Part shown: piece by piece, positions 20,404-30,550 of the stretch
Numbering within the stretch: position 1 is the first letter of the stretch
How the letters are laid out: every line of letters starts with the position of its first letter
Assembly (NCBI RefSeq): GCF_009725165.1
Contig: NZ_WNZW01000008.1
Coordinates: 1 to 64,000 of the forward strand
DNA: 64,000 nucleotides
DNA from: Paenibacillus woosongensis
GTDB taxonomy: Bacteria > Bacillota > Bacilli > Paenibacillales > Paenibacillaceae
Direction of reading: 5' to 3'
Made by a program: the position numbers and the translations under genes
Notes under the pieces: generated by a model
Database searches by the model: none
What the model saw: only the letters and a program-made list of their open reading frames with translations
Told to the model about the DNA's origin: nothing

Positions 20404-21588
20404 TTACTGAGACCTGATTGAAGCGTACCGCGAAGTGGTCAAGGGGTGATCCTCCTCCGCCTCCTTGCCGTGAATCATAATACTCATCGCTACCCCGATG
20501 CTGGCCATATTAATCATCAATGACGTCCCCCCGTAACTGATAAAGGGCAAAGTAATTCCCGTCAGCGGCATCAGGCCAATGAACATCCCGATGTTCTCGA
20601 AAATCTGGTACAGCAGCATCGCCACGATGCCGACGATCAGCAGCGGTCCGGAACGGTCCCGGCAATCCAGCGATATTAGAATCAGCCTATGAATCAGGAC
20701 AAAATACAGCAGCAGCAATACTGAGCAGCCAATAAAGCCGAATTCCTCGGCTATGACGACAAAGATCGAATCGGAATACGTGAGCGGCACTAGATCAGCC
20801 TGAACGTTGGCGCCCTGCATGAAGCCTTCGCCCGTCATTCCGCCGGTGGCGATAGCCAGCTTGGCATTTTTCGTATGATAGATCGCCTTGTCCGTGGCCA
20901 TTTCCGGCATTAGCCAAGGGTCAATCCGTTCGATCCAGTGCTCCCGTCCGATATTTTCGAAGAAAGCATATACCTGCTCATAATATATTTTGTATGCACT
21001 GATCCCACCCAGAACGGATCCGCCAAAAATCGCCAAGGCAATCAATGCATGCGTGTATTTGATATTTCCAATCCAGAGCATCCCCGCCAAAATCACGAGA
21101 TAACTCAGCGCATTCCCCAAGTCATTCTGAGCCATCACCGCGACAAAGGGGATGAAGGTTAACAAGCATACCGGCACGACATCCCGCCAGAACAATAGTC
21201 CAGATTTCCGCTTGCGAACCAGCAGGAATCCTAGAAAAATAACGAGGATCAGCTTAAAAAATTCCGCCGGCTGAAAGCTGATTCCGCCCGGCAGCGTCAT
21301 CCAGCCCGTCGCGTTATGATATGTGTTCCCAATGAACATGACCACGACGAGCAGACATAGTCCAAACAAATAAATATATATCGCATTTTTGATCAGCAGG
21401 CGGAAATCAAGCATGGACACCAGAAAAAACACGGCAAAACCCAAAATGTAATATTTCAGCATTTGCAGGTGATACCCGCTGTACTTCGTGCCCGAGGTTG
21501 CGCTGTAAAGGACCGCGATACTGATCCCCATGAGGATAAGCAAAATAAATACAATCGTGAAGTCAATTTTTTTAAGCTTGTTAAGCAT
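20404..21588 (-). CDS. SEDS-family peptidoglycan polymerase (FtsW/RodA/SpoVE type)
   Basis: A membrane glycosyltransferase that polymerises lipid II. The 394-residue protein from ATG 21588 (GGAGG spaced 7 bases) has about ten membrane helices. The family Asp lies in VMAQNDLGNALSYLVIL, near the ISFQPAEFFKLILVIFLGFLLV block. The C-terminal LMPLTGITLPFISYGGTSLMINMASIG signature is intact. It is closer in pattern to RodA than to FtsW, but assignment within the family is uncertain. It lies between prmC and spoIIR, a position not occupied by a SEDS gene in B. subtilis. Confidence 0.9.
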   Translation of the reverse strand: MLNKLKKIDFTIVFILLILMGISIAVLYSATSGTKYSGYHLQMLKYYILGFAVFFLVSMLDFRLLIKNAIYIYLFGLCLLVVVMFIGNTYHNATGWMTLPGGISFQPAEFFKLILVIFLGFLLVRKRKSGLLFWRDVVPVCLLTFIPFVAVMAQNDLGNALSYLVILAGMLWIGNIKYTHALIALAIFGGSVLGGISAYKIYYEQVYAFFENIGREHWIERIDPWLMPEMATDKAIYHTKNAKLAIATGGMTGEGFMQGANVQADLVPLTYSDSIFVVIAEEFGFIGCSVLLLLYFVLIHRLILISLDCRDRSGPLLIVGIVAMLLYQIFENIGMFIGLMPLTGITLPFISYGGTSLMINMASIGVAMSIMIHGKEAEEDHPLTTSRYASIRSQ

Positions 21589-21759
21589 TTGCTGTCCTCC
21601 TGCTCCAAACGATGAATGTGCAAAAATCGCCACTACATTTATTGTAAGTAAAAGTCAGGTTAAAGTCTATCTGGCAGCCCCAGAAAAAGATTCTCCGAAG
21701 ACAGGCGCCTTGCCTGCCGACAGCTCCTCTGAGAATAGACCCAGCCTTCAATTCGCCAC

Positions 21760-21814
21760 AAAAAAATTCCCCGGACGATGCGCGGGTGTATTGCCTGCCG
21801 CCTCGTCCAGGGAA
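21760..21814 (-). terminator. rho-independent terminator of the prfA-prmC unit
   Basis: A 12-bp stem TTCCCYGGACGA/TCGTCCGGGGAA with one G-T pair, followed on the minus strand by seven T. It lies about 40 bases past the prmC stop. Confidence 0.87.
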
Positions 21815-21852
21815 GCTGTTGCTGAGATACTCGCTATTGAAGTCACTCTAAA

Positions 21853-22746
21853 TCAGCGAACCGCGACACCCAGCACATGCCGGTCAATTCCGGCCAAGTC
21901 CGGAACGGTCACAATGTCCTGCCAATGCCCGGCAGCCCGCAGCATCTCGGCTACATCGGCGGCCTGCCCCAAGCCCAGCTCGAAGCCTATCAACCGAGGC
22001 GGCTGCGGAAGCAGCGCGAGCTGCGCCATCATCTCGCGGTATGGCGCCAGGCCGTCCGGGCCTCCGTCGAGCGCGGTGCGCGGCTCGTAGTCGCGCACCT
22101 CCGGCTGGAGGCCCGCGATTACATCCGCCGGAATATACGGCGGATTGGACACCACGATGTCCAGCGGCTCGCCCGCAAACGGCTCAAGCAGGTTCCCCTG
22201 CTTGAACGCCACGTCCAGGCCGAGCCGCTGGACATTGCCCTGCGCCACCGCCAGCGCGTCCGGCGAGATATCGCTCGCCGCCACGCGCCAGTTCGGGCGC
22301 AGGTGCTTCAAGGCAGCGGCAATTGCGCCGCTGCCAGTGCCGATGTCGGCAGCGTACAGCGCGCTGCCGGCCGGCAGGCGATCGGCCTGCTGCACGATCG
22401 CCTCCACGAGCAGCTCCGTCTCCGGGCGGGGAATCAGCACAGCCGGCGTGACCTGAAAGGTCAGGCCGTAGAATTCCTGCTCCCCGATAATGTACTGCGC
22501 TGGCTCGCCCGCCGCTTTGCGGCGGATCACTTCCTCCCACGCGTCCTTCCTCTCGCGCGGGAAAGGATCGCGCAGCGCCGCCAAATAAGCGGCGCCCTCC
22601 AGGCCGAGCACATGCCGGATCAGCAGCTCGGCATTGGATTCCGGCTCCTGCACGCCCGCCGCCGCTAAAAAAGAAGAAGCCTCTCTGCGGGCTTCCGAAA
22701 TATTGTGCTTGTCAGATAGGGTATAGCTTACGCCGTCTCTGTTCAA
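21853..22746 (-). CDS. prmC: release factor glutamine methyltransferase
   Basis: N5-methylates the Gln of the GGQ motif in release factors, using SAM. It has 297 residues. An N-terminal helical domain (about 1-95) precedes a Rossmann methyltransferase domain with ADIGTGSGAIAAAL and the catalytic VVSNPPYIP. The start lies 4 bases from the prfA stop, so it is translationally linked to its substrate's gene. Confidence 0.95.
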   Translation of the reverse strand: MNRDGVSYTLSDKHNISEARREASSFLAAAGVQEPESNAELLIRHVLGLEGAAYLAALRDPFPRERKDAWEEVIRRKAAGEPAQYIIGEQEFYGLTFQVTPAVLIPRPETELLVEAIVQQADRLPAGSALYAADIGTGSGAIAAALKHLRPNWRVAASDISPDALAVAQGNVQRLGLDVAFKQGNLLEPFAGEPLDIVVSNPPYIPADVIAGLQPEVRDYEPRTALDGGPDGLAPYREMMAQLALLPQPPRLIGFELGLGQAADVAEMLRAAGHWQDIVTVPDLAGIDRHVLGVAVR

Positions 22747-22750
22747 AGCG

Positions 22751-23818
22751 TTATTCTCCTTTATCCATCATTTCAGCTTGCTCCGCCAGGGTCAGCGCGG
22801 ATACAAACTCTTCGATATCCCCGTTCATCACCTGATCCAGCTTATGAACAGTCAGACCGATCCGATGGTCGGTTACCCGGCTCTGCGGGAAATTGTACGT
22901 ACGAATCCGCTCACTGCGGTCACCTGTACCCACTTTGCTCTTCCGCTCACCGGCGTATTTTGCCTCTTCCTCTTGGCGCATCATATCGGAAATCCGGGCC
23001 CGAAGCACCTGCAGCGCCTTCTCCTTATTGGAGTTCTGCGATTTGCCGTCCTGACACGTCGCCACGATACCCGTCGGGATATGCGTGACCCGCACGGCGG
23101 ATTTCGTGGTGTTAACGGACTGTCCGCCTGCACCGCTAGAGCAGAACGTATCGACGCGGATGTCCTTGTCGAGAATTTCGACGTCCACTTCCTCAGCTTC
23201 CGGCATAACCGCTACCGTCGAGGTGGAAGTATGAATCCGACCGCCCGACTCCGTCGCCGGGATACGTTGTACGCGATGCGCACCGCTCTCGTATTTCATT
23301 TTGCTGTATGCGCCGCGGCCGTTAATCATGAAAATAATTTCTTTGAAGCCGCCGAGATCGCTCTCGTTGACGTCCATGACATCCACTTTCCAGCCTTGGT
23401 TGTCAGCAAAGCGCGTATACATGCGGTACAAGTCGGCCGCAAACAAAGCCGCTTCGTCCCCGCCGGCCGCACCGCGGATTTCCACGATAACGTTCTTGTC
23501 ATCGTTCGGGTCTTTAGGCAAAAGAAGAATGCGAATCTGCTCCTCCAGCTCCTGCTGGCGGACGGACAGCTCCTCAATTTCCATCTTGACCATTTCACGC
23601 ATTTCATCGTCCAGCTTCTCGGCCTGCATAGCTTTCGCCGCCTCGAGCTCTTCGATGACTTTCTTATATTCGGTATAAGCCTCGTAAGCAGGCTGCAAGT
23701 CCGATTGTTCCTTGGAATAATCCCTTAGTTTCTTCGTGTCATTCGCTACATCTGGATCGCAGAGCAATTCGCTCAGTTTCTCATAGCGATCAGCTAGGGA
23801 TTGAAGTCGATCTAACAA
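22751..23818 (-). CDS. prfA: peptide chain release factor 1
   Basis: Recognises UAA and UAG and triggers peptide release. It has 355 residues. The GGQ loop is [18 protein letters not shown], and the codon-recognition region carries the PAT tripeptide in [14 protein letters not shown]. It is immediately followed by prmC. Confidence 0.97.
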   Translation of the reverse strand: MLDRLQSLADRYEKLSELLCDPDVANDTKKLRDYSKEQSDLQPAYEAYTEYKKVIEELEAAKAMQAEKLDDEMREMVKMEIEELSVRQQELEEQIRILLLPKDPNDDKNVIVEIRGAAGGDEAALFAADLYRMYTRFADNQGWKVDVMDVNESDLGGFKEIIFMINGRGAYSKMKYESGAHRVQRIPATESGGRIHTSTSTVAVMPEAEEVDVEILDKDIRVDTFCSSGAGGQSVNTTKSAVRVTHIPTGIVATCQDGKSQNSNKEKALQVLRARISDMMRQEEEAKYAGERKSKVGTGDRSERIRTYNFPQSRVTDHRIGLTVHKLDQVMNGDIEEFVSALTLAEQAEMMDKGE

Positions 23819-23967
23819 GGGAAGCCACCTCTCTTTACATGGAAGTTTCCTGAAAATAGCCGTCCCTCAACGTTCAGCACATTAAGAGCAAACGACTGTT
23901 TATTATACCATAACTTCCGGCTTCTGAACAGGCCTTCCCGTCGCCATCTCCGTCCGCGCTTATGTAC

Positions 23968-24771
23968 TCACGGCAGCAGTCCCACCATTTGCAGTCCGCG
24001 AGCGATTCCATGACGGTCTACATCCGCCGTCACATACTTTGCAGCTTGCTTGACGCAGTCTGGCGCATTCCCCATCGCAATACCGTGCCCCACATACTGC
24101 AGCATCTCCAGATCGTTCAGGTTGTCGCCGAATGCGTAGGCTTCCTCTGGCTCGAAACCCAGCCTGTGTATGAGTTGGGCGATGCCGCTCGCTTTCGAGC
24201 CTCCGCCCGGGAGGACGTCCAGCGAGAAGGGGTGCCAGCGCACAAAACTGAGCCCTGCAAACTTTTCCCTGTACTGCTGATCCTCCGGCTCCTTGCAGAA
24301 CAGCATCGTCTGATAAATGGAACGCCCTCGGAAGTATTCGGGATCGCACGGAGGGTGAGCGTATTCCAGCGATGTTATGCACTCTTCGACATAGGGATGG
24401 TGCGTCATGCTGCTGCGCATGGAATCTGCATTTAAGTAAACCAATGGATGTCCGTTTGCCGCGGCAAACCGGGACAATTCGTCCAGGTCTTCCTTCCGGA
24501 ACGGGTTCGTATAAATGCGCTCCCCCTTCATTACGACGTACTGCCCGTTAAACCCGATGTAGGAGTCGATTCCCAGCTCTTCGGCTACCCGCTGCAGCAT
24601 AAATGGGGAGCGGCCCGTCGCCAGCGCAACCTCATGGCCAAGACCTTGCAGGGCCTGAATGGCTTCCTTCGCTGAATCGGGCAGCCGCTTGCGGTGGTCC
24701 AGCAACGTGCCGTCAATATCGAAAAACACAATGGCTCGGCGGCCTGCCACTAGTGCATTCAAGGCCGGCAT
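23968..24771 (-). CDS. Cof-type HAD phosphatase, last gene of the importer operon
   Basis: A cytoplasmic HAD-superfamily (IIB, Cof-like) hydrolase of 267 residues. The nucleophile motif FFDIDGTLLD has Asp18 and Asp20; motif II ATGRSPF and the motif III/IV block EAYAFGDNLNDLEMLQ are intact. Such enzymes dephosphorylate small sugar phosphates and related esters. The start at ATG 24771 lies 4 bases after the transporter ATPase stop, making it the sixth gene of the 30487-23968 operon. An upstream in-frame extension that overlaps the ATPase gene is rejected. Confidence 0.87.
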   Translation of the reverse strand: MPALNALVAGRRAIVFFDIDGTLLDHRKRLPDSAKEAIQALQGLGHEVALATGRSPFMLQRVAEELGIDSYIGFNGQYVVMKGERIYTNPFRKEDLDELSRFAAANGHPLVYLNADSMRSSMTHHPYVEECITSLEYAHPPCDPEYFRGRSIYQTMLFCKEPEDQQYREKFAGLSFVRWHPFSLDVLPGGGSKASGIAQLIHRLGFEPEEAYAFGDNLNDLEMLQYVGHGIAMGNAPDCVKQAAKYVTADVDRHGIARGLQMVGLLP

Positions 24772-24775
24772 GTTC

Positions 24776-25900
24776 TCACCACCCTGATGTAGCCTGGAGC
24801 GGAGCTGCGTCCGGCGTTGAACTTGGGCCTGCGCTAGAGGAAGCATCCATGGAAGCATTCGATGCTACGCCGGGAATATGCAGCGTAACCTGGTCATGCA
24901 GCTTGAAAGCGGCTGGAGAGATCACTTCCCATTGCTGGCCTGCTGCGCGGACGTCATAATTGAACTCTTTCCCTTGGAATTGGACATTCACGATTTCTCC
25001 GTACAGCCCACCGGTGTGAGCCGGCTCAAGCCGGAATTGATCGGGCCGCACCGGGTACAGTCCCTGTGATTTGAAGCAGTCCGCAACGGCGTCTCCAGGC
25101 CAAAACGTCGAAGGGTCGGCACCGAGCGGCATAAAGCGGTTGCCGCTCCAGCTTCCCTGTATTAAATTTGCCTTGGACACGAAACGGGCCACAAATTCGG
25201 TTTGCGGACGCAAATAAATTTCCTGCGGCGTGCCGACCTGCTCGATTCGACCGTCCTTCATGACGACGATCCGGTCAGCCATGGACAAAGCCTCTCCCTG
25301 GTCATGCGTCACATATACGATCGCGGAGCCCGTCTCGCGATGCACGGACTGGATTTCCCGGCGCATGTCCATTCGCAGCATCGCGTCCAGACTGCTCAGC
25401 GGTTCGTCCATCAACAGCAGCGCCGGCTGAGGTGCGATCGCCCGGGCAATGGCGACCCGCTGCTTCTGACCGCCGGACAGCTCATGCGGCATCCGCTTGG
25501 CGAGATGCGCGAGACCCACAAGCTGGAGCACCTCGTTAATCCGCTCGTCCTCCCGCTCGCGAATCGCCCGCGGCGTCTCCTTATGCGTCCGAATCGGAAA
25601 CCGGACATGCTCATAAATATTCATATGCGGCCAGAGAGCAAAGTTCTGGAACACCATGCCGACTCGTCTTTTTTCCGGGGGAAGACTGGATCGGGAGGAA
25701 GCTACGACACTGCCGCCGATGGCAATCTCCCCGGAGGTCGGCTGTTCAAAGCCCGCGAGCATGCGCAGCAGAGTGGTTTTGCCACAACCCGAGGGTCCTA
25801 GAATCGCTACGAATTCACCGTCCGCAATGTTTAAGTCGATAGATTGCAAAGCCTGAAAACTCCCGAATGTCTTACTCACCTGTTTCAACTGAATAGTCAT
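24776..25900 (-). CDS. ABC importer ATPase (FbpC/AfuC/PotA type)
   Basis: Powers the importer encoded with it. It has 374 residues. Walker A GPSGCGKTT, signature LSGGQKQRVA, Walker B LLLMDEPLSSLD and the H-loop YVTHDQGEALS are complete. A C-terminal TOBE-like regulatory domain follows (about 280-345). It ends in a Ser/Ala/Pro-rich tail. Its ATG overlaps the permease stop by 4 bases. Confidence 0.92.
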   Translation of the reverse strand: MTIQLKQVSKTFGSFQALQSIDLNIADGEFVAILGPSGCGKTTLLRMLAGFEQPTSGEIAIGGSVVASSRSSLPPEKRRVGMVFQNFALWPHMNIYEHVRFPIRTHKETPRAIREREDERINEVLQLVGLAHLAKRMPHELSGGQKQRVAIARAIAPQPALLLMDEPLSSLDAMLRMDMRREIQSVHRETGSAIVYVTHDQGEALSMADRIVVMKDGRIEQVGTPQEIYLRPQTEFVARFVSKANLIQGSWSGNRFMPLGADPSTFWPGDAVADCFKSQGLYPVRPDQFRLEPAHTGGLYGEIVNVQFQGKEFNYDVRAAGQQWEVISPAAFKLHDQVTLHIPGVASNASMDASSSAGPSSTPDAAPLQATSGW

Positions 25901-27597
25901 GATTGCACCCCTTTTCGGAAAGTAAATTTCTGAAGAAGTCCCAGCAATCCCGCGCCTGCGAAAATCAGGATTACGATGAGACTGGATAAGGCCGTGGAAT
26001 AAAGGGTGTTTCCGGCCTGTTCAAATCCGAAAATCGCTACTCCGATCGTCTGGGAACCAGAAGAGTAGAGCAGCGCCGAGACCGTTAATTCGGTCAGCGC
26101 CGTCAGAAAGACGAGCAGTGCTCCGCTAAGCAGCCCAGGCAGCAGCAGCGGCAGCAGGATTTTTCGCCACCGCCGCCAGGCTCCGGCCCCTGAAATGCGC
26201 GCAGCTTCTTCCATGGAGGCGTCGACCTGCGCAAACGCGGTCACCCCCGCCCGAATTTGCAGAATGAGGAACCGGCAGACATAGGCGATAAATAAAATCG
26301 TTGTTGTCCCGTAGATGCCCGGATTCCAGCCCGGGATCGGCTCCATCCATACAAGAATCATGGACAAGGCAAAAACAATGCCCGGCAGCGTATAAGGGAC
26401 AGAGATCGCCAGCTCCGCCAGACGATTGATTTTCGAAGGTCTGCGCACCCGAAAATAGGCAAACAAGGTACCGATGATCAGACAGACGATCAGGGTTGTC
26501 ATGGAGAGCATCAGGCTGTTCAGGATCGACTTCCAGGTGGACGGATTGTCCAGCAGAATGTAGCGGTAATTATCCAGGGTCAAATTGCTGATGCCTTTGC
26601 CTCCATAGGATTTTTTAAGCGAAAGGCTAATCATTGAAAACAATGGAATGATCGTGATGAACATAAGACCGCCCCATAACACCGGATTGACCCAATAGCG
26701 GTGCTTGCCGAGCGAATAGCGCGGCTCCTCGTCAGGCCGCAGGGATTCCGCCTGTTTGCTTTTGCGGACGGACAGCCACTGCAGCAGCGTGCCTAGTACT
26801 GCTATCAAGCCGAGGATGACGGACAAAGAAGCCCCCCTCCCAAAAGCAGACGGCCCGAAGCCTATAATCTCCTCATAAATCAGCGTGCTTAATACGCTAA
26901 TGTTGACCGGCGCCCCTAGAAAAGCGGGAATTCCGAAGTTATCCAGGGAAGCGAGGAAGACGAGCAGCCCGCCTGCCGTGACGCCAGGCAAAGCCAGAGG
27001 CATGGTGATCCGGGCAAAGGTCTTCCATCTCCCGGCGCCGCCCGTGCTCGCAGCCCATTCCAAATCCCGGGGGATTTTTCTCAGCACGTTGACCGTAAAT
27101 AAATACACGAGCGGAAAATGATGAATGCCCATGACAAATATAATGCCGCCCACGCTATACATGCTCCAAGGCTTGGTCCCCGGACTGAACCACTGCAGCA
27201 GAACAGCCATCCATCCCTGCGGGCTCATAAAAGACGACCAAGATAAAGTCAGAACATAGGAGGGCAGAACGAAGCAAAGCAGCATCAGGAGATGCAGCCA
27301 TTTTTTATGCGATAAGTCGGTGTAGGCCATCAGCCATGCCGCAGTCATCCCCAGGATGACGGACAGCAAGGTTGAACCGGTAACGATCACAAAGGTATAC
27401 TTTATCGTTCTCCAGAAACGTTCCTGCTGCAGCAGCTCCGCATAATAATTAAGGGAGAAGCCCTGCTCTCCCTGTATGCTAAGCAGCACAAGCTTAACGA
27501 TCGGCAAAACGAAGAAGAAAAATGTCGCGATGATTCCCACAGCAGCGGCCATGTTTCGGCTCGATGAGGCAGCGCCGGGAATATTGATTTCCGTCAT
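25897..27597 (-). CDS. fused two-domain ABC importer permease (FbpB/AfuB type)
   Basis: Forms the membrane channel. About 566 residues, twelve predicted helices in two homologous halves. Each half has an EAA-type cytoplasmic loop for the ATPase: LEWAASTGGAGRWKTFARITMPLALPG (about 190-215) and MEEAARISGAGAWRRWRKILLPLLLPG (about 460-485). Fusion of both permease domains is typical of the FbpB/AfuB and some spermidine/phosphonate-type families. The start is taken at ATG 27597; an ATG three codons earlier is too close to the GGTGG site. Confidence 0.9.
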   Translation of the reverse strand: MTEINIPGAASSSRNMAAAVGIIATFFFFVLPIVKLVLLSIQGEQGFSLNYYAELLQQERFWRTIKYTFVIVTGSTLLSVILGMTAAWLMAYTDLSHKKWLHLLMLLCFVLPSYVLTLSWSSFMSPQGWMAVLLQWFSPGTKPWSMYSVGGIIFVMGIHHFPLVYLFTVNVLRKIPRDLEWAASTGGAGRWKTFARITMPLALPGVTAGGLLVFLASLDNFGIPAFLGAPVNISVLSTLIYEEIIGFGPSAFGRGASLSVILGLIAVLGTLLQWLSVRKSKQAESLRPDEEPRYSLGKHRYWVNPVLWGGLMFITIIPLFSMISLSLKKSYGGKGISNLTLDNYRYILLDNPSTWKSILNSLMLSMTTLIVCLIIGTLFAYFRVRRPSKINRLAELAISVPYTLPGIVFALSMILVWMEPIPGWNPGIYGTTTILFIAYVCRFLILQIRAGVTAFAQVDASMEEAARISGAGAWRRWRKILLPLLLPGLLSGALLVFLTALTELTVSALLYSSGSQTIGVAIFGFEQAGNTLYSTALSSLIVILIFAGAGLLGLLQKFTFRKGVQS

Positions 27598-27617
27598 AAG
27601 CTGCATGCCACCTTTTA

Positions 27618-28718
27618 TTAGTTACCGAATAGTTCTGTAAATTTCTTCTTATCAGCTTCGCGCTCCTGGGTCAGCGTGTTCAGATCACCGGAGAGAATCT
27701 TAATATCAGCGATCCCCTTTAAGCCCTCCGGCGGTGCGACACCTTCGCGAATCGGTGTATATCCAATCTCTACAGACAGCTTCTGGCCTTCCTCAGACAG
27801 GACGAAGTCAACAAAGGCTTGCGCGGCTTCCTGATTATCCGTACCCTTCATAATTGCAATCGGCTCTGTGATGATCGGTACCCCTTCGGACGGATAGCTC
27901 AAATCGATCGGGGAGCCCTTCGCTTTCTCGCGGACGACCATATAGTCAACGACCATGCCGTAGGTTTTCTCTCCGCTGGCAACCGCTTTTAATACGGCTC
28001 CATTCCCTTTAATGACCGAGATGTTGTTGTCTTTCAGCACCTGGAGGTAATCCCAGCCAAAGCCTTCCGTCCGTGAAAATACGCCAATGTTATAGGCAGC
28101 GGCACCGGAATAGAGCGGGCTCGGCATAATCGCGGCATCCTTGCTGTCCGCGGAGGCAAGCGCCTGCCAGGATGTTGGCAGAGTAGACACCTTATCGGTA
28201 TTGGCCGCTAGAATTGTGGCGATGACTTTCGTTCCGGTATACATGCCGTCCGGATCTACGAGCTCATCAGCGATATGCTCCGCCTCCGGCGACTTGTAGG
28301 ACAACAGTAAATCTTCCTGCTTCAATCCTTCAAAGGTAACGGCATCCGCTAGCAGCAACACGTCGGCCTGCACGCTGCCCGCCTGCTTCTCCGCCTGGAT
28401 TTTGGCGGTAACCTCCTCCGTTCCCGAACGGAAGGTCTCCACTTTGACTTCCGGATATTTCTTGTTGAACGCTTGAACCAGCTGCGCGGCATCCTCTTCC
28501 GGCTGGGAGGTATAGAATGTGAGCTGTCCCGTGATCCCGGCAGGCGCTGCTCCTCCAGACTGGGACTGCTCTGACCCTGCTGCAGGGGTGCCTGCGTTCC
28601 CGTTAGCAGCCGGCTTCGCCGGCGAACCGCAGGCGCTGAATATCATCATAGCTGCCGCCATGACGGCGATGACCGAAGTCTTTTTAAATGTAAACAATCT
28701 CTCTTGGTTTATGTACAT
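27618..28718 (-). CDS. substrate-binding lipoprotein of the importer (FbpA/AfuA-like fold)
   Basis: An extracytoplasmic solute receptor of 366 residues. The signal peptide ends at a lipobox with lipid-bearing Cys30 (IFSAC), followed by a Gly/Ala/Ser-rich tether. The mature part (GQLTFYTSQPEEDAAQLVQAFNKKYPEVKVETFRSGTEE) is typical of the ferric/AfuA/aminoethylphosphonate receptor group. No adjacent Tyr-Tyr pair, the hallmark of iron-binding FbpA, exists anywhere in it, which argues against iron. Operon partners are two HAD phosphatases and a metallo-hydrolase, which favours a phosphorylated organic ligand; this is inference. GGGGAG lies 8 bases before ATG. Confidence 0.88.
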   Translation of the reverse strand: MYINQERLFTFKKTSVIAVMAAAMMIFSACGSPAKPAANGNAGTPAAGSEQSQSGGAAPAGITGQLTFYTSQPEEDAAQLVQAFNKKYPEVKVETFRSGTEEVTAKIQAEKQAGSVQADVLLLADAVTFEGLKQEDLLLSYKSPEAEHIADELVDPDGMYTGTKVIATILAANTDKVSTLPTSWQALASADSKDAAIMPSPLYSGAAAYNIGVFSRTEGFGWDYLQVLKDNNISVIKGNGAVLKAVASGEKTYGMVVDYMVVREKAKGSPIDLSYPSEGVPIITEPIAIMKGTDNQEAAQAFVDFVLSEEGQKLSVEIGYTPIREGVAPPEGLKGIADIKILSGDLNTLTQEREADKKKFTELFGN

Positions 28719-28737
28719 TGTGGTTTCTCCCCTTATC

Positions 28738-29682
28738 CTAAAGTAGAAAATTGTGAATGACTCTCGCTACTCCGTCTTCCTCGTTGCTGCTTGTGACTGC
28801 CTTGGCCAGCCGCTTGATATGCGGCTCCGCATTCCCCATGGCTACGCCGAGTCCGGCCCAGGCCAGCATGTCGGCATCATTGTCGTAATCACCAACCGCC
28901 GCTACCTCTGAGGGGGCGATATGAAGCTCGCGGCAGAGCGACTCTAGTGCCGAGCGCTTGCTTACTCCGTAAGCATTCACATCGAAGCGATGCCGGCCGG
29001 TCCGGGTCAGTGTGAATGCTGGCGCGGCCTGCGGTTTCGAGCTAACCTCAGGACCACCTCCCAACTGCCCCATCCATTCCTCGATCAGTTCCGGGAAAGG
29101 GCCGATAATCGTCGCTTTGTAAATTGGCGGGACCGACATGATAGAACCAGACACGAACCGCTGCAAATCACCGACCGCCACCACTTCGATCATGCCCAGC
29201 TGCTCTGCGTAATTTTGTTCATTCAGCTCCTTGCCCGGGGAAACAACGACGTTCGCCAGCGGCCAGCGGACATTCGTCTCGTTAAGCTCGCGAACATAAA
29301 GCTTGTTATAGCCGTACAACTGAATGTAAGCGCCATGCTCGTCCGCAAACCGGATCAGTTCCCGGACATGCTCTGGCGGCAGCGGAGCCCCTGCTTTCAG
29401 TTCACCGGTCGCTTCATCCAAGATCACGGCCCCATTCAGCGCGATTAAAGGCGCGTTCATTTCCGCCGCCCTGGCATGCAGCCAGACGGAAGCCGGAAAG
29501 CGGCCGGAGGCGATAGTAACCCGTCCTCCCCTTCGCATATATACTCTGATCGCTTCATGGACGTCTGGCGTTATGATCTTGCCAGAATTAAGCAGCGTGC
29601 CGTCCATGTCTAGCGCCAGCAGCTGATATTCTCCCTGCACCCGGGTTATTCCCGGGTCTTGCCTGCCCGATGTCATCTGCAA
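28738..29682 (-). CDS. Cof-type HAD phosphatase, second gene of the importer operon
   Basis: A HAD-IIB family phosphatase of 314 residues. The nucleophile motif LALDMDGTLLNS has Asp25 and Asp27; motif II ASGRFP and motif IV VAAVGDYDNDADML are intact. The start is TTG 29682 with GGAGGGG spaced 8 bases; the ATG two codons on is too far from the site. It is only 19 bases before the receptor lipoprotein gene. The presence of two distinct Cof-like phosphatases in one importer operon is unusual. Confidence 0.87.
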   Translation of the reverse strand: MQMTSGRQDPGITRVQGEYQLLALDMDGTLLNSGKIITPDVHEAIRVYMRRGGRVTIASGRFPASVWLHARAAEMNAPLIALNGAVILDEATGELKAGAPLPPEHVRELIRFADEHGAYIQLYGYNKLYVRELNETNVRWPLANVVVSPGKELNEQNYAEQLGMIEVVAVGDLQRFVSGSIMSVPPIYKATIIGPFPELIEEWMGQLGGGPEVSSKPQAAPAFTLTRTGRHRFDVNAYGVSKRSALESLCRELHIAPSEVAAVGDYDNDADMLAWAGLGVAMGNAEPHIKRLAKAVTSSNEEDGVARVIHNFLL

Positions 29683-29752
29683 TGTTTGATCCCCTCCCTT
29701 GTTTGATGATTTGGCTTGTGTGCCGGGCTATTGTACCGTTGTTGTATTGCCC

Positions 29753-30487
29753 CTAAATGCTATATAGGACCGAGGTGTCCGGAAGCTCCACGGGTCCGCT
29801 GAAGATCTCGCTGGCCGATTGACGCATGTACTCCAAGTCGCCGTCCCCCGGCAAATGGACCAGCACGAGCCGCTTGACGTTCGCCTGGTCGGCGATCATT
29901 CCCGCCTGGCTCGCGTTCATATGGCCGGCCCCGGTCGTATGCACACTTCCTTCACAAATCGTTGCCTCGCAGAGAAAAATATCCGCTCCTCTCGCGAGCT
30001 CCACCAGGGCATCGCAGTAGGACGTATCTCCGGAGTAAACCAGCACCTTGTCCCGATAAGTCACCTTTACTGCATAGCATGGAACGGTATGAGACACGGA
30101 TACAAACTCGATATCCGCCCCGGCAAGCCGGATTATGCGGTCCGGATCGATCCGCCGAATCTCTGTATGGTCTCCATGCAGCGTATTTAAAATATTGGCA
30201 GGCTCGTCCGGTGCGAACAGAAGCAGCCTCTCCTTCATTCTGCCGTTGCGGATCGCGTTTACTGCCGCATACTGCAGAATGCCGATGTCCGCCATATGAT
30301 CGTAATGAAGATGGGATAAAATAACCGCGTCCAGCCTGTCCACACTCGTATACTGCGCCAGGCGGCTCATTACCCCGCTTCCGCAGTCCAGCAGAATCTG
30401 GCCTTCTCCCGTGTCGATCAAATACCCCGCCGTTGCCCCGCCAGCCGAAGGATAACCTCCCCAGTAGCCTAGAATTTTGATATCCAT
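29753..30487 (-). CDS. metallo-beta-lactamase-fold hydrolase (YhfI/PhnP/RNase Z-like)
   Basis: A cytoplasmic metal-dependent hydrolase of 244 residues, first gene of the importer operon. The metal motif SHLHYDHMAD places His59, His61, Asp63 and His64. Further ligands are expected in SHTVPCYAVKV, YSGDTSY (Asp) and LVHLPG. The closest family pattern is that of phosphodiesterase-type members such as YhfI and PhnP. A role in opening a phosphodiester or cyclic phosphate before the HAD phosphatases act is an inference. ATG 30487 has GAGGTGA spaced 9 bases. Confidence 0.85.
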   Translation of the reverse strand: MDIKILGYWGGYPSAGGATAGYLIDTGEGQILLDCGSGVMSRLAQYTSVDRLDAVILSHLHYDHMADIGILQYAAVNAIRNGRMKERLLLFAPDEPANILNTLHGDHTEIRRIDPDRIIRLAGADIEFVSVSHTVPCYAVKVTYRDKVLVYSGDTSYCDALVELARGADIFLCEATICEGSVHTTGAGHMNASQAGMIADQANVKRLVLVHLPGDGDLEYMRQSASEIFSGPVELPDTSVLYSI

Positions 30488-30550
30488 TGCATCCACTCAC
30501 CTCAAGCTCTTCTTATGCGGAAATCACCTATGTGTGTTTTTTGTTTCAAC

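Noticed and set aside
27618-28718. Assignment of the importer as a ferric iron system
   Set aside because: No Tyr-Tyr pair in the receptor, no Fur box before the operon, and operon partners are phosphatases and a SorC-type regulator.
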